A DNA stretch of 64,000 bases, taken from positions 1 through 64,000 of the forward strand of contig JABJQG010000053.1 in assembly GCA_018663505.1 (NCBI GenBank), in the 5' to 3' direction. This DNA comes from Pseudobdellovibrionaceae bacterium. Its GTDB lineage: Bacteria; Bdellovibrionota; Bdellovibrionia; Bdellovibrionales; UBA1609. Positions within the stretch are counted from its first letter, which is position 1. The number at the start of each line of letters is the position of its first letter. The notes below the pieces were generated by a model that made no database searches, was not told where the DNA came from, and was given only the letters and a program-made list of their open reading frames with translations. This document shows positions 8,040 through 16,658 of the stretch, piece after piece. Both the position numbers and the translations under genes were made by a program.

Positions 8040-8785
8040 TTTTGTACCTCAGGTTGGATTGGTGTTGTCATGCCAACGTTTTCCACAGTGGATTGATTGA
8101 AATCATCCACGTCAAAACGCTTGTCACTAATAATTTTCCCACAGTCCATCTCTATCACGCGGTTCACCAAACCTTTTATCTCATCAATTCTATGAGAACT
8201 TAACAACATTACACTTTCTTTGGGCATCCCCTGAAGTTGCTGAAACAATATTTTTCGACCATGAGGATCTAAGTTGGCAGAGGGCTCATCCATAATTAAT
8301 AAGTCCGTTTTTTTTCCTAAGGCCAAAGCTATTAGTAATTTCTGTTTCATCCCACCTGATAAATTATGAAATGGTTTCTTTTCCTCAGGCTCTAAATCTA
8401 ACTGTAAATCCTTAGCCACTTTATATATATTTTCAGCGGAGGAGTCTTTATAAAGAGCCGCTGAAAACTCAACAAGTTCTTTCACCGTCATAGTCAAAGG
8501 CGGTGGCAATTGAGGCACAAAACCCACTCGACCTAATATCTTCACACGATCCGCACGAGGCTTCATACCAAAGATATCTATGGATCCATCATATTTATAA
8601 TGACCTAACATACAGCGTATCAAAGTGGTCTTACCGGCACCATTACCACCAATCAAAGCAATTCGATCTCCCGAATAAATTTCTAATTCACCAATTTGTA
8701 AAACAACCTGCTTTACAAACTGCTTCTTTACCCCAGATAGTTGCGCCACCTTTGTGGGGACAAACTCATTAACAGATGCATGCAT
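8036..8785 (-). CDS. nosF: NosF, ABC ATPase of the NosDFY system
   Basis: The 249-residue ABC ATPase has a Walker A GGNGAGKTT (near residue 47), a Q-loop GFVPQLPPPLTM, the signature LSGGMKQKL, Walker B LLIMDEPSANLDP and the switch His SSHR. It would power NosDFY in maturation of the NosZ copper-sulfur site. The start has AAGGA seven bases upstream. A 203-base gap separates it from nosD, unlike the tight spacing elsewhere in this arm, and this gap is filled by a long inverted repeat. Confidence 0.9.
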   Translation of the reverse strand: MHASVNEFVPTKVAQLSGVKKQFVKQVVLQIGELEIYSGDRIALIGGNGAGKTTLIRCMLGHYKYDGSIDIFGMKPRADRVKILGRVGFVPQLPPPLTMTVKELVEFSAALYKDSSAENIYKVAKDLQLDLEPEEKKPFHNLSGGMKQKLLIALALGKKTDLLIMDEPSANLDPHGRKILFQQLQGMPKESVMLLSSHRIDEIKGLVNRVIEMDCGKIISDKRFDVDDFNQSTVENVGMTTPIQPEVQK

Positions 8786-8810
8786 AAGACATTCCTTTAT
8801 TCACAATATT

Positions 8811-8961
8811 ACCAATTTCATTAAATAACTCTCTCTTTGAACTTGAAGCTTTAGCGCCAAAAGCGAGTTCGGATCGCAGCCCAAAGGGCGAGAACCGCAT
8901 GTCTGAGCCTTTTGGTGCTAAAGCTTCAAGTTCAAAGAGAGAGTTATTTAATGAAATTGGT
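8811..8961. repeat. 53-bp near-perfect inverted repeat (long hairpin) between nosD and nosF
   Basis: The left arm 8811-8863 (ACCAATTTCATTAAATAACT...CCAAAAG) is the reverse complement of the right arm 8909-8961 with a single mismatch, around a 45-base spacer that itself contains CCCAAAGGG. It occupies almost the entire nosD-nosF gap. Open frames run through it on both strands and read GAKASSSKRELFNEIG from either side, simply because of the symmetry. It resembles an inserted palindromic or MITE-like element; no target duplication is obvious. Confidence 0.95.
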
Positions 8962-8988
8962 CGAAGCTCGCTACGGAACCCAACTAAA

Positions 8989-10329
8989 CTAACGAACATT
9001 AGACACCCCATCCTCTTCTTCAACATAGTCTTCATCATCTTCCTCCACATCAAAAGTAAGATCAGAAATATCAAAAAACATATTTTTCTTAGATAATAAA
9101 ACATCAGAGTCTAAGGAAAACACCGGCTTCCTATCATGCAGCAACAAACGTGGCTGAGAAAAAGGAGCCAATCTTGCTAAAAAATTAATAACACTTAGTA
9201 CCGGGGATGCATAAAAAAACTTCACCCAAGGGTCATTTAGCCAAAGCTGGTCTTGATATAGATAGTCCGAGTATTTACCATCACCATAACCATCCAAATT
9301 ACGATCAAATCCTTCATAGTGGCTCCAATAATTGCCCTTCCAAACATTACCCTCGGCATTACCATTCGAGTGAACAACCACATCTTCAAGGTTATCAATC
9401 ACAGCATTCCCTTGAAATACATTTCGACTTAAAGAACTATGAAATACAAAACCTTTTTGATTATAACCCACAGTATTTCCCATAATTAAATTATATGTGG
9501 TGGGTTTATACGGAGACTGGTCTATGTAAATACCTGTGGAACAGTAGATGATCTTATTATTATAGATCTTCATATTATCCACCTCTTTCATACCAATACC
9601 CATACCTGTATTGCCCTGAGAAAATAGAATTTCATTATTTTCAATAGTGGTACTTTGACTATACATTAAAAAAATACCCACAGCACTGTGACTGTATTTG
9701 TTCCTGCGTACCTGCATGCGGCCCGTATACATAAAGTGCAAAGAATAACGATTATTCTTACCCACATTATCTTCAATAATATTATCATAGGAATACCAAA
9801 TCACCATATCCCGAGAATTATGAATTTTATTAAAGCGAAATGTATTATTATTACTGGCCCAACCTCGTATTCCGTCCCCACGCAAGCCTAGATCCACTTT
9901 CTTAGATTGAATATCATTATGAGTGACCAAATTATGATGGGCTTCTTTTAAGTCTATGCCAAACAAAGTATCGTAAATAATATTATGAGTAATTTTATTA
10001 TGTGATGAAGTTAAACGAATTGCCGAATTAATATCATCATGGCTATGACCAGAATTTATTATAATTAAACCGGTTATTGTAACACCATCGGCATTTACAG
10101 TAAGTACAGTGCCTTTATTTTGACCATCAAGAGTTACTTTGCCTTGGCCGTCCAAAATTACGGTTTTATTTATTTCGAAATGTCCATAATAGGTTGTACC
10201 TGCAACAACAGGTACTTTCTCTCCAACAGGGGTAGCATCAATGAGTTCCTGCAGTGGAGATGCTTGGGAAAAAACAGGGGCAATTAAAACAAGAAATTGA
10301 ACTATAAATTTAATTGCCCTGTGGCTCAT
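8989..10329 (-). CDS. nosD: NosD, periplasmic parallel beta-helix protein for NosZ maturation
   Basis: The 446-residue product has a signal peptide (FIVQFLVLIAPVFSQA) followed by repeated right-handed beta-helix rungs with Asn/His ladders (HNKITHNIIYDTLFGI, HNLVTHNDI, NNTFRFNKIHNSRDM, NNEILFSQGNTGMGIGM), the CASH/NosD pattern. NosD is the periplasmic partner of NosF/NosY. The last 20 residues are strikingly acidic (EEDDEDYVEEEDG), not a standard part of the fold. The start has AAGGT about eight bases upstream. It follows the NosB-like gene by 21 bases. Confidence 0.93.
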   Translation of the reverse strand: MSHRAIKFIVQFLVLIAPVFSQASPLQELIDATPVGEKVPVVAGTTYYGHFEINKTVILDGQGKVTLDGQNKGTVLTVNADGVTITGLIIINSGHSHDDINSAIRLTSSHNKITHNIIYDTLFGIDLKEAHHNLVTHNDIQSKKVDLGLRGDGIRGWASNNNTFRFNKIHNSRDMVIWYSYDNIIEDNVGKNNRYSLHFMYTGRMQVRRNKYSHSAVGIFLMYSQSTTIENNEILFSQGNTGMGIGMKEVDNMKIYNNKIIYCSTGIYIDQSPYKPTTYNLIMGNTVGYNQKGFVFHSSLSRNVFQGNAVIDNLEDVVVHSNGNAEGNVWKGNYWSHYEGFDRNLDGYGDGKYSDYLYQDQLWLNDPWVKFFYASPVLSVINFLARLAPFSQPRLLLHDRKPVFSLDSDVLLSKKNMFFDISDLTFDVEEDDEDYVEEEDGVSNVR

Positions 10330-10350
10330 GATAATGACCTTTATTTGCGA

Positions 10351-11142
10351 TTAGTTTTTTTCGCTTAAGGCCTTTCTTTTACTCAAAATTGCTAAGAGCA
10401 TCAAGATAAACATAGCAAATAACATGTAAAAACCAACAGCAGGATAAGAATGGGTACCAAACTGGGCTACTTTTCCATCTCCTAAGACTGTGGGCATAAA
10501 TGGCTTCACTTCAAAAGCCCCGTAGCTATGTAGGTTGTGTCCAAACCAATAAAGCCAATAGGAGTATATCCCCACATAGTAAAAGGGAAACAAGGCCGGT
10601 CCAAGACCTAAAATCCACCAACCTGGTCCACTGTAAAATAAAAATCCAACAAGCATTACTAAGAAAATAAGAACAACAAAAGGCACTAGTTTTCTTAATT
10701 CATAGGCCCCAACGTCCATTGGGTCCATACCGATATAATGATTGATCACGTTCATCTCCACTACTTTTCCACGAAAATCAGTGAGGGTGAAAAAAACTGG
10801 GATGCCCTCTGGATAGCTGGCTTTAGGATATTGTGGAGCCTCCAATGAAACTCGCCACACAGGCAATGTCCAATATCCTGTAACATAACCCATTATGGTT
10901 TTTTCTGGAAAATACTCATACTGTGTTTTACCTAGGTACTTAACAAGTTCTGGTGGTGTATCAATTTTCTCTGTTCCCTCAGGAATAAGCATAGAAAGCG
11001 GCTGAAAGGACATATTCTCTTCGTCAAATTCCACTTCTCCAGTTACAGGGTCGTGATATTCAAAAAACTTCCCTCCAGTGTAGGTAAACAATAATAACAC
11101 TATAGAAATAATTGTAAAAATTTGGCTTTTTGATATTTTCAC
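10351..11142 (-). CDS. NosB-like membrane protein of clade II nos loci
   Basis: The 263-residue product starts at GTG. It has an N-terminal membrane segment (residues 8-22), a periplasmic domain with conserved-looking motifs (VTGYWTLPVWRVSLEAPQYP, GKVVEMNVINHYIGMDPMD), then about four aromatic-rich membrane helices (FYYVGIYSYWLYWFGHNLHS). Clade II nos clusters of the Wolinella type encode a membrane protein of unknown function, NosB, next to nosZ and nosD; position and topology fit. The His and Met in the loops could touch copper or haem, but that is speculation. It lies between the dihaem cytochrome and nosD. Confidence 0.65.
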   Translation of the reverse strand: MKISKSQIFTIISIVLLLFTYTGGKFFEYHDPVTGEVEFDEENMSFQPLSMLIPEGTEKIDTPPELVKYLGKTQYEYFPEKTIMGYVTGYWTLPVWRVSLEAPQYPKASYPEGIPVFFTLTDFRGKVVEMNVINHYIGMDPMDVGAYELRKLVPFVVLIFLVMLVGFLFYSGPGWWILGLGPALFPFYYVGIYSYWLYWFGHNLHSYGAFEVKPFMPTVLGDGKVAQFGTHSYPAVGFYMLFAMFILMLLAILSKRKALSEKN

Positions 11143-11180
11143 TTCAACAGACCCTCTTCAGCTTTAGTTATATATTCAAC

Positions 11181-11921
11181 TTATTTTGTTTGTCTAGAAA
11201 CCCAATCCATAACAGCAACTATATCTCTATCAGTAAAGCCTTTAATTTGGTCAACCATATCTGGGTTTGCATTTCTTCTTTTACCTGCTTTTATCCATTG
11301 AAACTGACGTAAAAGATAATTATAGTTTTGTCCGGCTATTAGTGGGTAGTAATCTTTTGCAATTCCTTCACCTTTCTTGCCATGGCATTTTACACAATTA
11401 TCTTTATAAATTTTAGCTCCATGCTTAAGATCTTTTCCGTCACCCTTTGCGGTTTTGGGACTCATTTTAAGAGTTTGGATATATGCAGCCACATCAGCTA
11501 ATGTTTGAGGACCAGTTTTAGGAGTATCAAAGATATCATCGGTTGCAGCTAACAATGCTTTTACACCAGCAAAAGGGTACATAGTTGGGTTGTCTCGATT
11601 ACCCACACGAATATCAGCCATTTGTTTAATAATCACGCTAGAGTGTTGTCCAGCTAGCTGAGGAAAGTTTCCAGCAGGATCACCGTTACCACCAGGTTGA
11701 TGACAAGCTGCACATACTTCTTCATAAATAATAGCGCCATCTTTTACATTACCCGTTAATTCTAAAGCTTTAATAGCTTCAGCAACTTTAGTTCCCCATT
11801 TTCCACCAAATTGACTTGTAGAGTTTTTATCTTCTTTTTTAGATGAGTCCGTGGTGGACACACAGCCAAAAATGGATGCGGCCACAAGACTTAATACAAT
11901 AAACTTTCCTTTTAATAACAT
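11181..11921 (-). CDS. dihaem cytochrome c lipoprotein of the nos locus (NosC-like)
   Basis: I place the start at ATG 11921 (GGGAG six bases upstream). The lipoprotein signal MLLKGKFIVLSLVAASIFGC then begins the product with the lipid Cys at residue 20; an upstream ATG at 11978 is less likely. Two cytochrome c domains follow, each with a CXXCH haem site: CAACH near residue 74 and CVKCH near 177. Likely Met ligands lie in NPTMYPFAG and NPDMVDQI. Together with the next cytochrome it probably relays electrons from the NosG/NosH quinol dehydrogenase to NosZ, as NosC1/NosC2 are thought to in Wolinella. Confidence 0.85.
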   Translation of the reverse strand: MLLKGKFIVLSLVAASIFGCVSTTDSSKKEDKNSTSQFGGKWGTKVAEAIKALELTGNVKDGAIIYEEVCAACHQPGGNGDPAGNFPQLAGQHSSVIIKQMADIRVGNRDNPTMYPFAGVKALLAATDDIFDTPKTGPQTLADVAAYIQTLKMSPKTAKGDGKDLKHGAKIYKDNCVKCHGKKGEGIAKDYYPLIAGQNYNYLLRQFQWIKAGKRRNANPDMVDQIKGFTDRDIVAVMDWVSRQTK

Positions 11922-12126
11922 TATCTGCTCCCATGATATTTTTTTTAATGAACTATATTTTTTATTTATATGATTCATTTATACATTAAATATTAATATT
12001 ATACATTTTCTTATATTTATATATGTAAAGATCTTTTTATATTTCTCTAAAACTTAGGCATTGTTTATTTATTATGTTATCAATTACGGCCTTTGTTCAA
12101 AACAAAAACGCAGGCCAAGCACACAA

Positions 12127-12528
12127 TTATTTTACTTGAGAAAGATAGTCAGCAATAGCTTGAAGGTCACCCTCTTTAGCTGTGCTATCTACCATCAATT
12201 TAATTCCAGCCATGGCCGGTGACAAATTATTGTTTCTTTTACCAGAAAAGATATCTACCATCTGTACATACAGATAGGCGGAATTTTGCCCCGCTAATTT
12301 AGGGTAAGCCTCAAAACCAGGTTTTGTTTGGCCTTTTCTATATTTATACTTGCCTGTTTTTTTATCTTTACGATCTCGTCTATAGACCATACCTTTTCCA
12401 GCGGCACCATGACATGCAGCGCAGGTTAAAGTTTGGTACATTTCTTCGCCACGAGAGACACCCAGAGCAAAGTTTACAGGAGCCACAAGGGCCCCTAGAA
12501 TGAGTAATTTAAGTATTGATTTCAACAT
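12127..12528 (-). CDS. monohaem cytochrome c of the nos locus (NosC-like)
   Basis: The frame opens upstream, but the ATG at 12528 comes just after the neighbour's TAA, implying coupled translation, and puts the signal MLKSILKLLILGALVAPVNF at the N-terminus. One haem site (CAACHGAAGKG) and a likely axial Met (SPAMAGIK) define a small class I cytochrome. It has an unusual basic insert of about 25 residues after the haem site (RRDRKDKKTGKYKYRKGQ), which could dock to an acidic partner. It is the likely electron donor to, or relay before, NosZ. Confidence 0.82.
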   Translation of the reverse strand: MLKSILKLLILGALVAPVNFALGVSRGEEMYQTLTCAACHGAAGKGMVYRRDRKDKKTGKYKYRKGQTKPGFEAYPKLAGQNSAYLYVQMVDIFSGKRNNNLSPAMAGIKLMVDSTAKEGDLQAIADYLSQVK

Positions 12529-12529
12529 A

Positions 12530-13078
12530 TTATTTACCATCAACCATTTTCTTTGTGAATATGCCACGACTAGCTGTCTTTACAAGATATTGCCAAGCCA
12601 TCTCTTCGTGTTGAGCAGCTAACTGCCATTTCTTTTTAGCAGCAAAAGCCTTAGCTTTTTTTCTTTCAGGATAATGAAGTTTAAACTGTTCTACTGCATC
12701 GTAAAACTGCATGGCAGCTGCTTGATGTAAGATTTTTCGAGTCTTTATGGCTTTTTTAAGTTCAGCTTCTTCCATATCATCTAGGTCATCAATAGTTCCT
12801 TTTTGAACCAATTGCTTTTGGAATCCAACAGCTGAGGCTACAGGATCCTTAACATTACAAATCTTTGTAGATTTAGCCACTAATTTTGGACAAACATAGT
12901 TGATAACACCAGCAATGACGCCAATTGTGTCATTATTCACTTTAATCTTTTTTTCATAGTTAGCTTTATGCTCTGCTGACTTATCTACTTTTTTAGCTTT
13001 TTTAGCCGCTTGAGTATTTACTGTGAAAACCAATAGCGTAGTTAAACTTACAATTTTTAATAAATCTAATATTTTCAT
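12530..13078 (-). CDS. secreted protein of unknown function between nosZ and the cytochromes
   Basis: The 182-residue product has a signal peptide (LLKIVSLTTLLVFTVNTQA) and a very strong AAGGAAAGG ribosome site. The mature chain is Lys/Ala-rich and helical, with two Cys (YVCPKL, KICNV) that may form a disulfide, and conserved-looking IGVIAGVINYVCPK and AAMQFYDAVEQFKLHYPE stretches. No CXXCH or copper motif is visible. Its place directly after nosZ suggests a role in N2O reduction, for example as chaperone or electron-transfer partner, but this is context only. Confidence 0.8.
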   Translation of the reverse strand: MKILDLLKIVSLTTLLVFTVNTQAAKKAKKVDKSAEHKANYEKKIKVNNDTIGVIAGVINYVCPKLVAKSTKICNVKDPVASAVGFQKQLVQKGTIDDLDDMEEAELKKAIKTRKILHQAAAMQFYDAVEQFKLHYPERKKAKAFAAKKKWQLAAQHEEMAWQYLVKTASRGIFTKKMVDGK

Positions 13079-13098
13079 TTTTTTTCCTTTCCTTTAAT

Positions 13099-13121
13099 GG
13101 CTAAGAAGTCATTCCTTAGCC
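13099..13121 (-). promoter_or_regulatory. intercistronic hairpin downstream of nosZ
   Basis: GGCTAAG (13099-13105) and CTTAGCC (13115-13121) form a perfect seven-bp stem with a nine-base loop between the nosZ stop and the next gene's ribosome site. No T-run follows, so it is more likely an mRNA processing or stability element that protects nosZ transcript than a terminator. Confidence 0.45.
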
Positions 13122-13148
13122 ACCCTAATTTATTGAATCAATTTCTTA

Positions 13149-15080
13149 TTACTTAACTAAGAAATAACCCATCATTTCTAAATGAAGTGCAGAACAAAAC
13201 TCTGTACAATAAAAAGGAAAAACCCCTCTTTTATCAGCTTTAAATTTCATAGTCACAGTTTCACCAGGTTCGATACTTGCGTGTACGTTGTAGTTGTCAA
13301 CACTAAATCCATGTACCTGATCCTGTGCTCTTTCCACGTTAGTAATGTGCCAAGTAATATTGTCACCTTTTTTAACTTCAATAACTTCTGGACTAAAGTG
13401 AGATCTAATTGAAGTTGACTTAATGGTAACGTTTTTACCTTTTCTAAAAACACCTTCTTTACCCGCTTTAACATAATGCTTAAAGCTACGTTTTTTATAA
13501 CGTACAATAGGTTTAAGCTTGTCTGCTTTAATCATTTGCGCATAATGAGGCTCACCAAGAGGCAGAGGCATGTCATAAAGCAAATGCATTGGACGACCTT
13601 TAGTAATGTCTATCAACTGGTGATTTTGCGGATGCAAAGGACCAACATTATTAAATCTGTCAATAGATAGTTTATTTAGAGCAACTAAATATTTCCCATC
13701 AGGGGCAACAGTATCACCTTCCGCAGTTACTAAATGACCAATGTTATAATTAATTGGTAATTTTTCGATAAGCTTACCAGAAAGATAATCCCAACGAGCC
13801 ACAGCAGAATCAACATATAAAGAAGTATAAACAATACCTTTTTCTTTATCAAACTGAGTATGAAGTGGTCCAAGACCTAACTGAACTTGCTTATGCAATG
13901 TTTTAGTAAAATCTAATATAGGAATTCCATAATCATCTTTTGAAGCAAATTCTTTTTTGTCTATTAATGCTTTAATTTTTGTAAAATCATAAATAGATGC
14001 ATGAGTATCTAGTTTACCTGCAACAATAATGTATCTACCATCTGGACTCACATCATTACCATGAGGACTTTTAGGTTCAGGGATTAAAAATAATGCATTA
14101 GCCTTTACCATATCTTTCATGGAAATAACTGGGTGACCGTTAACTTTTTTAAATTTTCCAGCTTTATAAAGCTTCTCTGCAGCCTTCCAATTAACCACAT
14201 GCATATAATCTGTATCTTTTGCAGACATACCCGCTTCATTAGCTAACTTATCTTTATACTTAGTGTTTCCTTTACCATATCCACCAACATATCTCTCAGT
14301 ATTAATAGAATTTGTAAAAGACCAACCCGCACTTACACCTTTACCAACATCAGTGATATCCTGCATGTATGGAGGCATCTCAACAGTAAAAGATTTCTTT
14401 TTATTAATTCGACCTTTTTTGCGATCAAATTTCCAGTAAGTCACCCCACCACGATAATGAGTGTTAAACTTATCTAAAGAAACATATTTGTTAGAAAAAG
14501 GCGCTGGGTATTGAGCCGCTTCTAAAACATACTCAGTGTCAGGTGTTACAACCGAACTCCCATGTTCTGATTTAAATATTGGGTTAACAACAATTTGAAC
14601 AGTTTCAAATGTTTTTAAATCAATTACAGCAACACGAGGATTCGCTTTATCATTTAAGAAAACATATTGACCATCATAGTCACCTTTAGTTTCTGACAAA
14701 GCTGGGTGATGTGTATCCCCCCAAGTGATTTTGCGACCACGAATACGGCCCTGCTCTAAAACTTTCATACTATGTGCTTCACCATAGCCATATCCTTGCC
14801 AAGGTTCTGGTGTAAAAACCGCTATGTACTTTAATATTCTCATTGACGGAACACCGTACACTATCATTTGCCCCGATTGTCCACCTGATGAAAACACAAT
14901 ATACTCATCTTTTTTACCCGATGGGTTATAGGTTTTGGCGGCTGCTAATAAATCTTTGTCCGACAGTCCACGTTCTTTTACAACATCTGATAATGATTGC
15001 GCCCAAGCCGTTGTGGTAAATAAAGCTGCCACAACAAAAAGGGAAATTACTTTGAGCATTTTTGTTACTCGAAATTCCAT
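13149..15080 (-). CDS. nosZ: nitrous oxide reductase, clade II (Sec-exported) NosZ
   Basis: NosZ reduces N2O to N2 in the periplasm. The 643-residue product starts at ATG 15080 with GGAGG six bases before. It has an ordinary Sec signal (MLKVISLFVVAALFTTTAWA) and no Tat twin-Arg, the mark of clade II enzymes. The seven-bladed propeller holds His motifs for the CuZ cluster (GDTHHPALSETKGDYDGQY, SPHGNDVSPDGRY). The C-terminal cupredoxin has the CuA ligands Cys625, Cys629, His633 and Met636 (CTEFCSALHLEM). Length and all visible metal motifs are intact, so the enzyme should be functional. Confidence 0.97.
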   Translation of the reverse strand: MEFRVTKMLKVISLFVVAALFTTTAWAQSLSDVVKERGLSDKDLLAAAKTYNPSGKKDEYIVFSSGGQSGQMIVYGVPSMRILKYIAVFTPEPWQGYGYGEAHSMKVLEQGRIRGRKITWGDTHHPALSETKGDYDGQYVFLNDKANPRVAVIDLKTFETVQIVVNPIFKSEHGSSVVTPDTEYVLEAAQYPAPFSNKYVSLDKFNTHYRGGVTYWKFDRKKGRINKKKSFTVEMPPYMQDITDVGKGVSAGWSFTNSINTERYVGGYGKGNTKYKDKLANEAGMSAKDTDYMHVVNWKAAEKLYKAGKFKKVNGHPVISMKDMVKANALFLIPEPKSPHGNDVSPDGRYIIVAGKLDTHASIYDFTKIKALIDKKEFASKDDYGIPILDFTKTLHKQVQLGLGPLHTQFDKEKGIVYTSLYVDSAVARWDYLSGKLIEKLPINYNIGHLVTAEGDTVAPDGKYLVALNKLSIDRFNNVGPLHPQNHQLIDITKGRPMHLLYDMPLPLGEPHYAQMIKADKLKPIVRYKKRSFKHYVKAGKEGVFRKGKNVTIKSTSIRSHFSPEVIEVKKGDNITWHITNVERAQDQVHGFSVDNYNVHASIEPGETVTMKFKADKRGVFPFYCTEFCSALHLEMMGYFLVK

Positions 15081-15097
15081 ATTTGCCTCCGTTAATC

Positions 15098-15117
15098 ACG
15101 AGAACTCATATTCTCGT
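15098..15117 (-). promoter_or_regulatory. operator-like dyad just upstream of nosZ
   Basis: ACGAGAA and TTCTCGT form perfect seven-base arms around CTCATA, 18 bases upstream of the nosZ start. This position suits either a repressor/activator operator or a 5' UTR hairpin that could mask or protect the leader. It does not match the FNR/CRP consensus. A lone TTGAT half-site lies at 15151-15155 in the same 180-base divergent spacer, with no proper partner half. Confidence 0.45.
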
Positions 15118-15260
15118 TAAGTTAATTAATTATTCTCTGAGCCTTAGCCCTTGATTATGAATACCAACGATATTACTCTTTATAAATCTTAAGTCAGCTA
15201 AGTATTTTTTATTTAATTAGGTTTAGTCACCGCAGCACAATTTCTCTTAAGGAGATCCCA

Positions 15261-15761
15261 ATGTCTATTCTTACAAGTGTAAAAAAAGTCACAACTATTA
15301 GCTTCAATTTTAAGCTCTTCTTTAGTTTGATAAAAAAACTGATATGGATCAGTTTTTTTATTTTAATTTCATGTACAGCAAAAATAAATTTGGATGAGGA
15401 ACCTAAAATTGTCTGGGACAGGGAGCACTGTACTCACTGTCACATGGCTGTAAGTGACAGAAGATATGCAACGCAAATCCGTGACAGCAAAGGTAAAACA
15501 TATTTTTTTGATGACATAGGTTGCGCCGTTGAATGGACACAAAAGCACTCTGATATAAAAGTACATAAAACATGGATTAGAGATAAAACTAAAGACAAAT
15601 GGCTTGATAGTAAGCATGCTCACTGGACCAGCGGCGCACAAACGCCTATGGGTTATGGCTTTGCCGCTTCTGAAAAAGCGTCCGAAGGCTCATTCTCTTT
15701 TGCTCAACTCAAAAGCACCATGAAAAATAAAAACAAAAAACAAAAAAGTACAAACAAGTAG
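15261..15761 (+). CDS. nosL: NosL, copper(I)-binding lipoprotein
   Basis: NosL delivers Cu(I) to the maturing N2O reductase. The 166-residue product has a hydrophobic signal ending FFILISC with the lipid Cys at 38. Next come the NosL copper motif CTHCHM (Cys57, Cys60, His61, Met62), the FFDDIGCAVEW segment and a late GYGFAAS, all typical of the family. The N-terminal stretch before the signal is longer than usual (about 20 residues). It opens the divergent plus-strand arm, and AAGGAG lies before the ATG. Confidence 0.93.
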   Translation: MSILTSVKKVTTISFNFKLFFSLIKKLIWISFFILISCTAKINLDEEPKIVWDREHCTHCHMAVSDRRYATQIRDSKGKTYFFDDIGCAVEWTQKHSDIKVHKTWIRDKTKDKWLDSKHAHWTSGAQTPMGYGFAASEKASEGSFSFAQLKSTMKNKNKKQKSTNK

Positions 15762-15771
15762 GTTTAAATAA

Positions 15772-16656
15772 ATGTCTGAGAAAAAAACTAAAACAACAGG
15801 CCTACCTCGACGTGCGTTCCTAAAAGGGTCGTCATATGGAATTTTAGCGGGTGCAACTTTGTTGAGCGCAGCGGGAGCCTTCACTTTAAAAAATAAAAAA
15901 CCATTGTTACGGCCACCAGGTGCGCTTAAAGAAAGTACATTTCTTGCTTCTTGCATAAAGTGCGGACAATGTTTACAGGTATGCCCTCCCCAAGTTATTG
16001 AACTCGCTGGTCTTGATCAAGGCTTTGGCATTGGTACTCCTTATATTACCCCCAGTAAAGGAGCCTGTATTTTATGCAGTGGCTTGCCCTGTGTGTTATC
16101 TTGCCCCACTGGTGCTCTTGATCATCATATCTCTGAAGGCAAGGAAGCTCATATGGGGTTAGCAGTAATTTCATCTCCTAACACCTGTCTTTCCATTAAA
16201 GGTGAAAGCGATATCCCTACTCGCATTTCCAGAATTGAAAACACTCAGGGGCATGAAAAAGAAATACAGCTTGGTTATTTACTGGATAGTTCTTTAAAAA
16301 AACTTGATGGACAACAAAAAACACTTTGGCTAGAAAAGTTTAAACTTTCAGAATTTAACAAAGACTCGCACTTAGTCATAAGCAAAACCACCCTCCACCA
16401 GTCACAGCTTTGGATTTGGGTTAAAGAGTTCCTACTAACGTCGTCTCTCAGTAAAGAAGCTTGTACTATTTGTTTATCCGAATGCCCTATTAAAGACGAA
16501 GCTCCAATTGTATTTAAAAGCAAAGAAGCTTCAAACACGGCTGCCATACCCATTATTCAAAAATCCTGTGTAGGCTGTGGTATGTGTGAAATGCTCTGTC
16601 CCACGGAAAAGACTTCAATAACAATTATTCCTCAAGCTAAGTGGAAGGAGAGCTAA
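15772..16656 (+). CDS. nosG: NosG, NapG-like periplasmic polyferredoxin
   Basis: The 294-residue product has a Tat signal (PRRAFLKGSSYGILAGATLL), so it is exported folded with its clusters. Four Cys-rich sites follow: CIKCGQCLQVCPP, CILCSGLPCVLSCPTG, CTICLSECP and CVGCGMCEMLCP, matching the four [4Fe-4S] clusters of NapG. In clade II nos systems NosG and NosH are thought to oxidise menaquinol and pass electrons to the cytochromes. It lies 10 bases after nosL and two bases before nosH. Confidence 0.88.
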   Translation: MSEKKTKTTGLPRRAFLKGSSYGILAGATLLSAAGAFTLKNKKPLLRPPGALKESTFLASCIKCGQCLQVCPPQVIELAGLDQGFGIGTPYITPSKGACILCSGLPCVLSCPTGALDHHISEGKEAHMGLAVISSPNTCLSIKGESDIPTRISRIENTQGHEKEIQLGYLLDSSLKKLDGQQKTLWLEKFKLSEFNKDSHLVISKTTLHQSQLWIWVKEFLLTSSLSKEACTICLSECPIKDEAPIVFKSKEASNTAAIPIIQKSCVGCGMCEMLCPTEKTSITIIPQAKWKES

Positions 16657-16658
16657 GT

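Noticed and set aside
8899-9096. Plus-strand 65-codon frame reading the right arm and antisense nosD
   Set aside because: It is antisense to nosD, and its first half is a mirror product of the inverted repeat.
8769-9104. Minus-strand 111-codon open frame across the nosD-nosF gap
   Set aside because: It reads through both arms of the inverted repeat and into nosD and nosF; the repeated text KASSSKRELFNEIG and its mirror come from the symmetry. No ribosome site supports it.
15149-15165. TTGAT at 15151 as an FNR box
   Set aside because: The partner half ATCAA is missing; ATACCAA does not fit. A half-site alone is not evidence.
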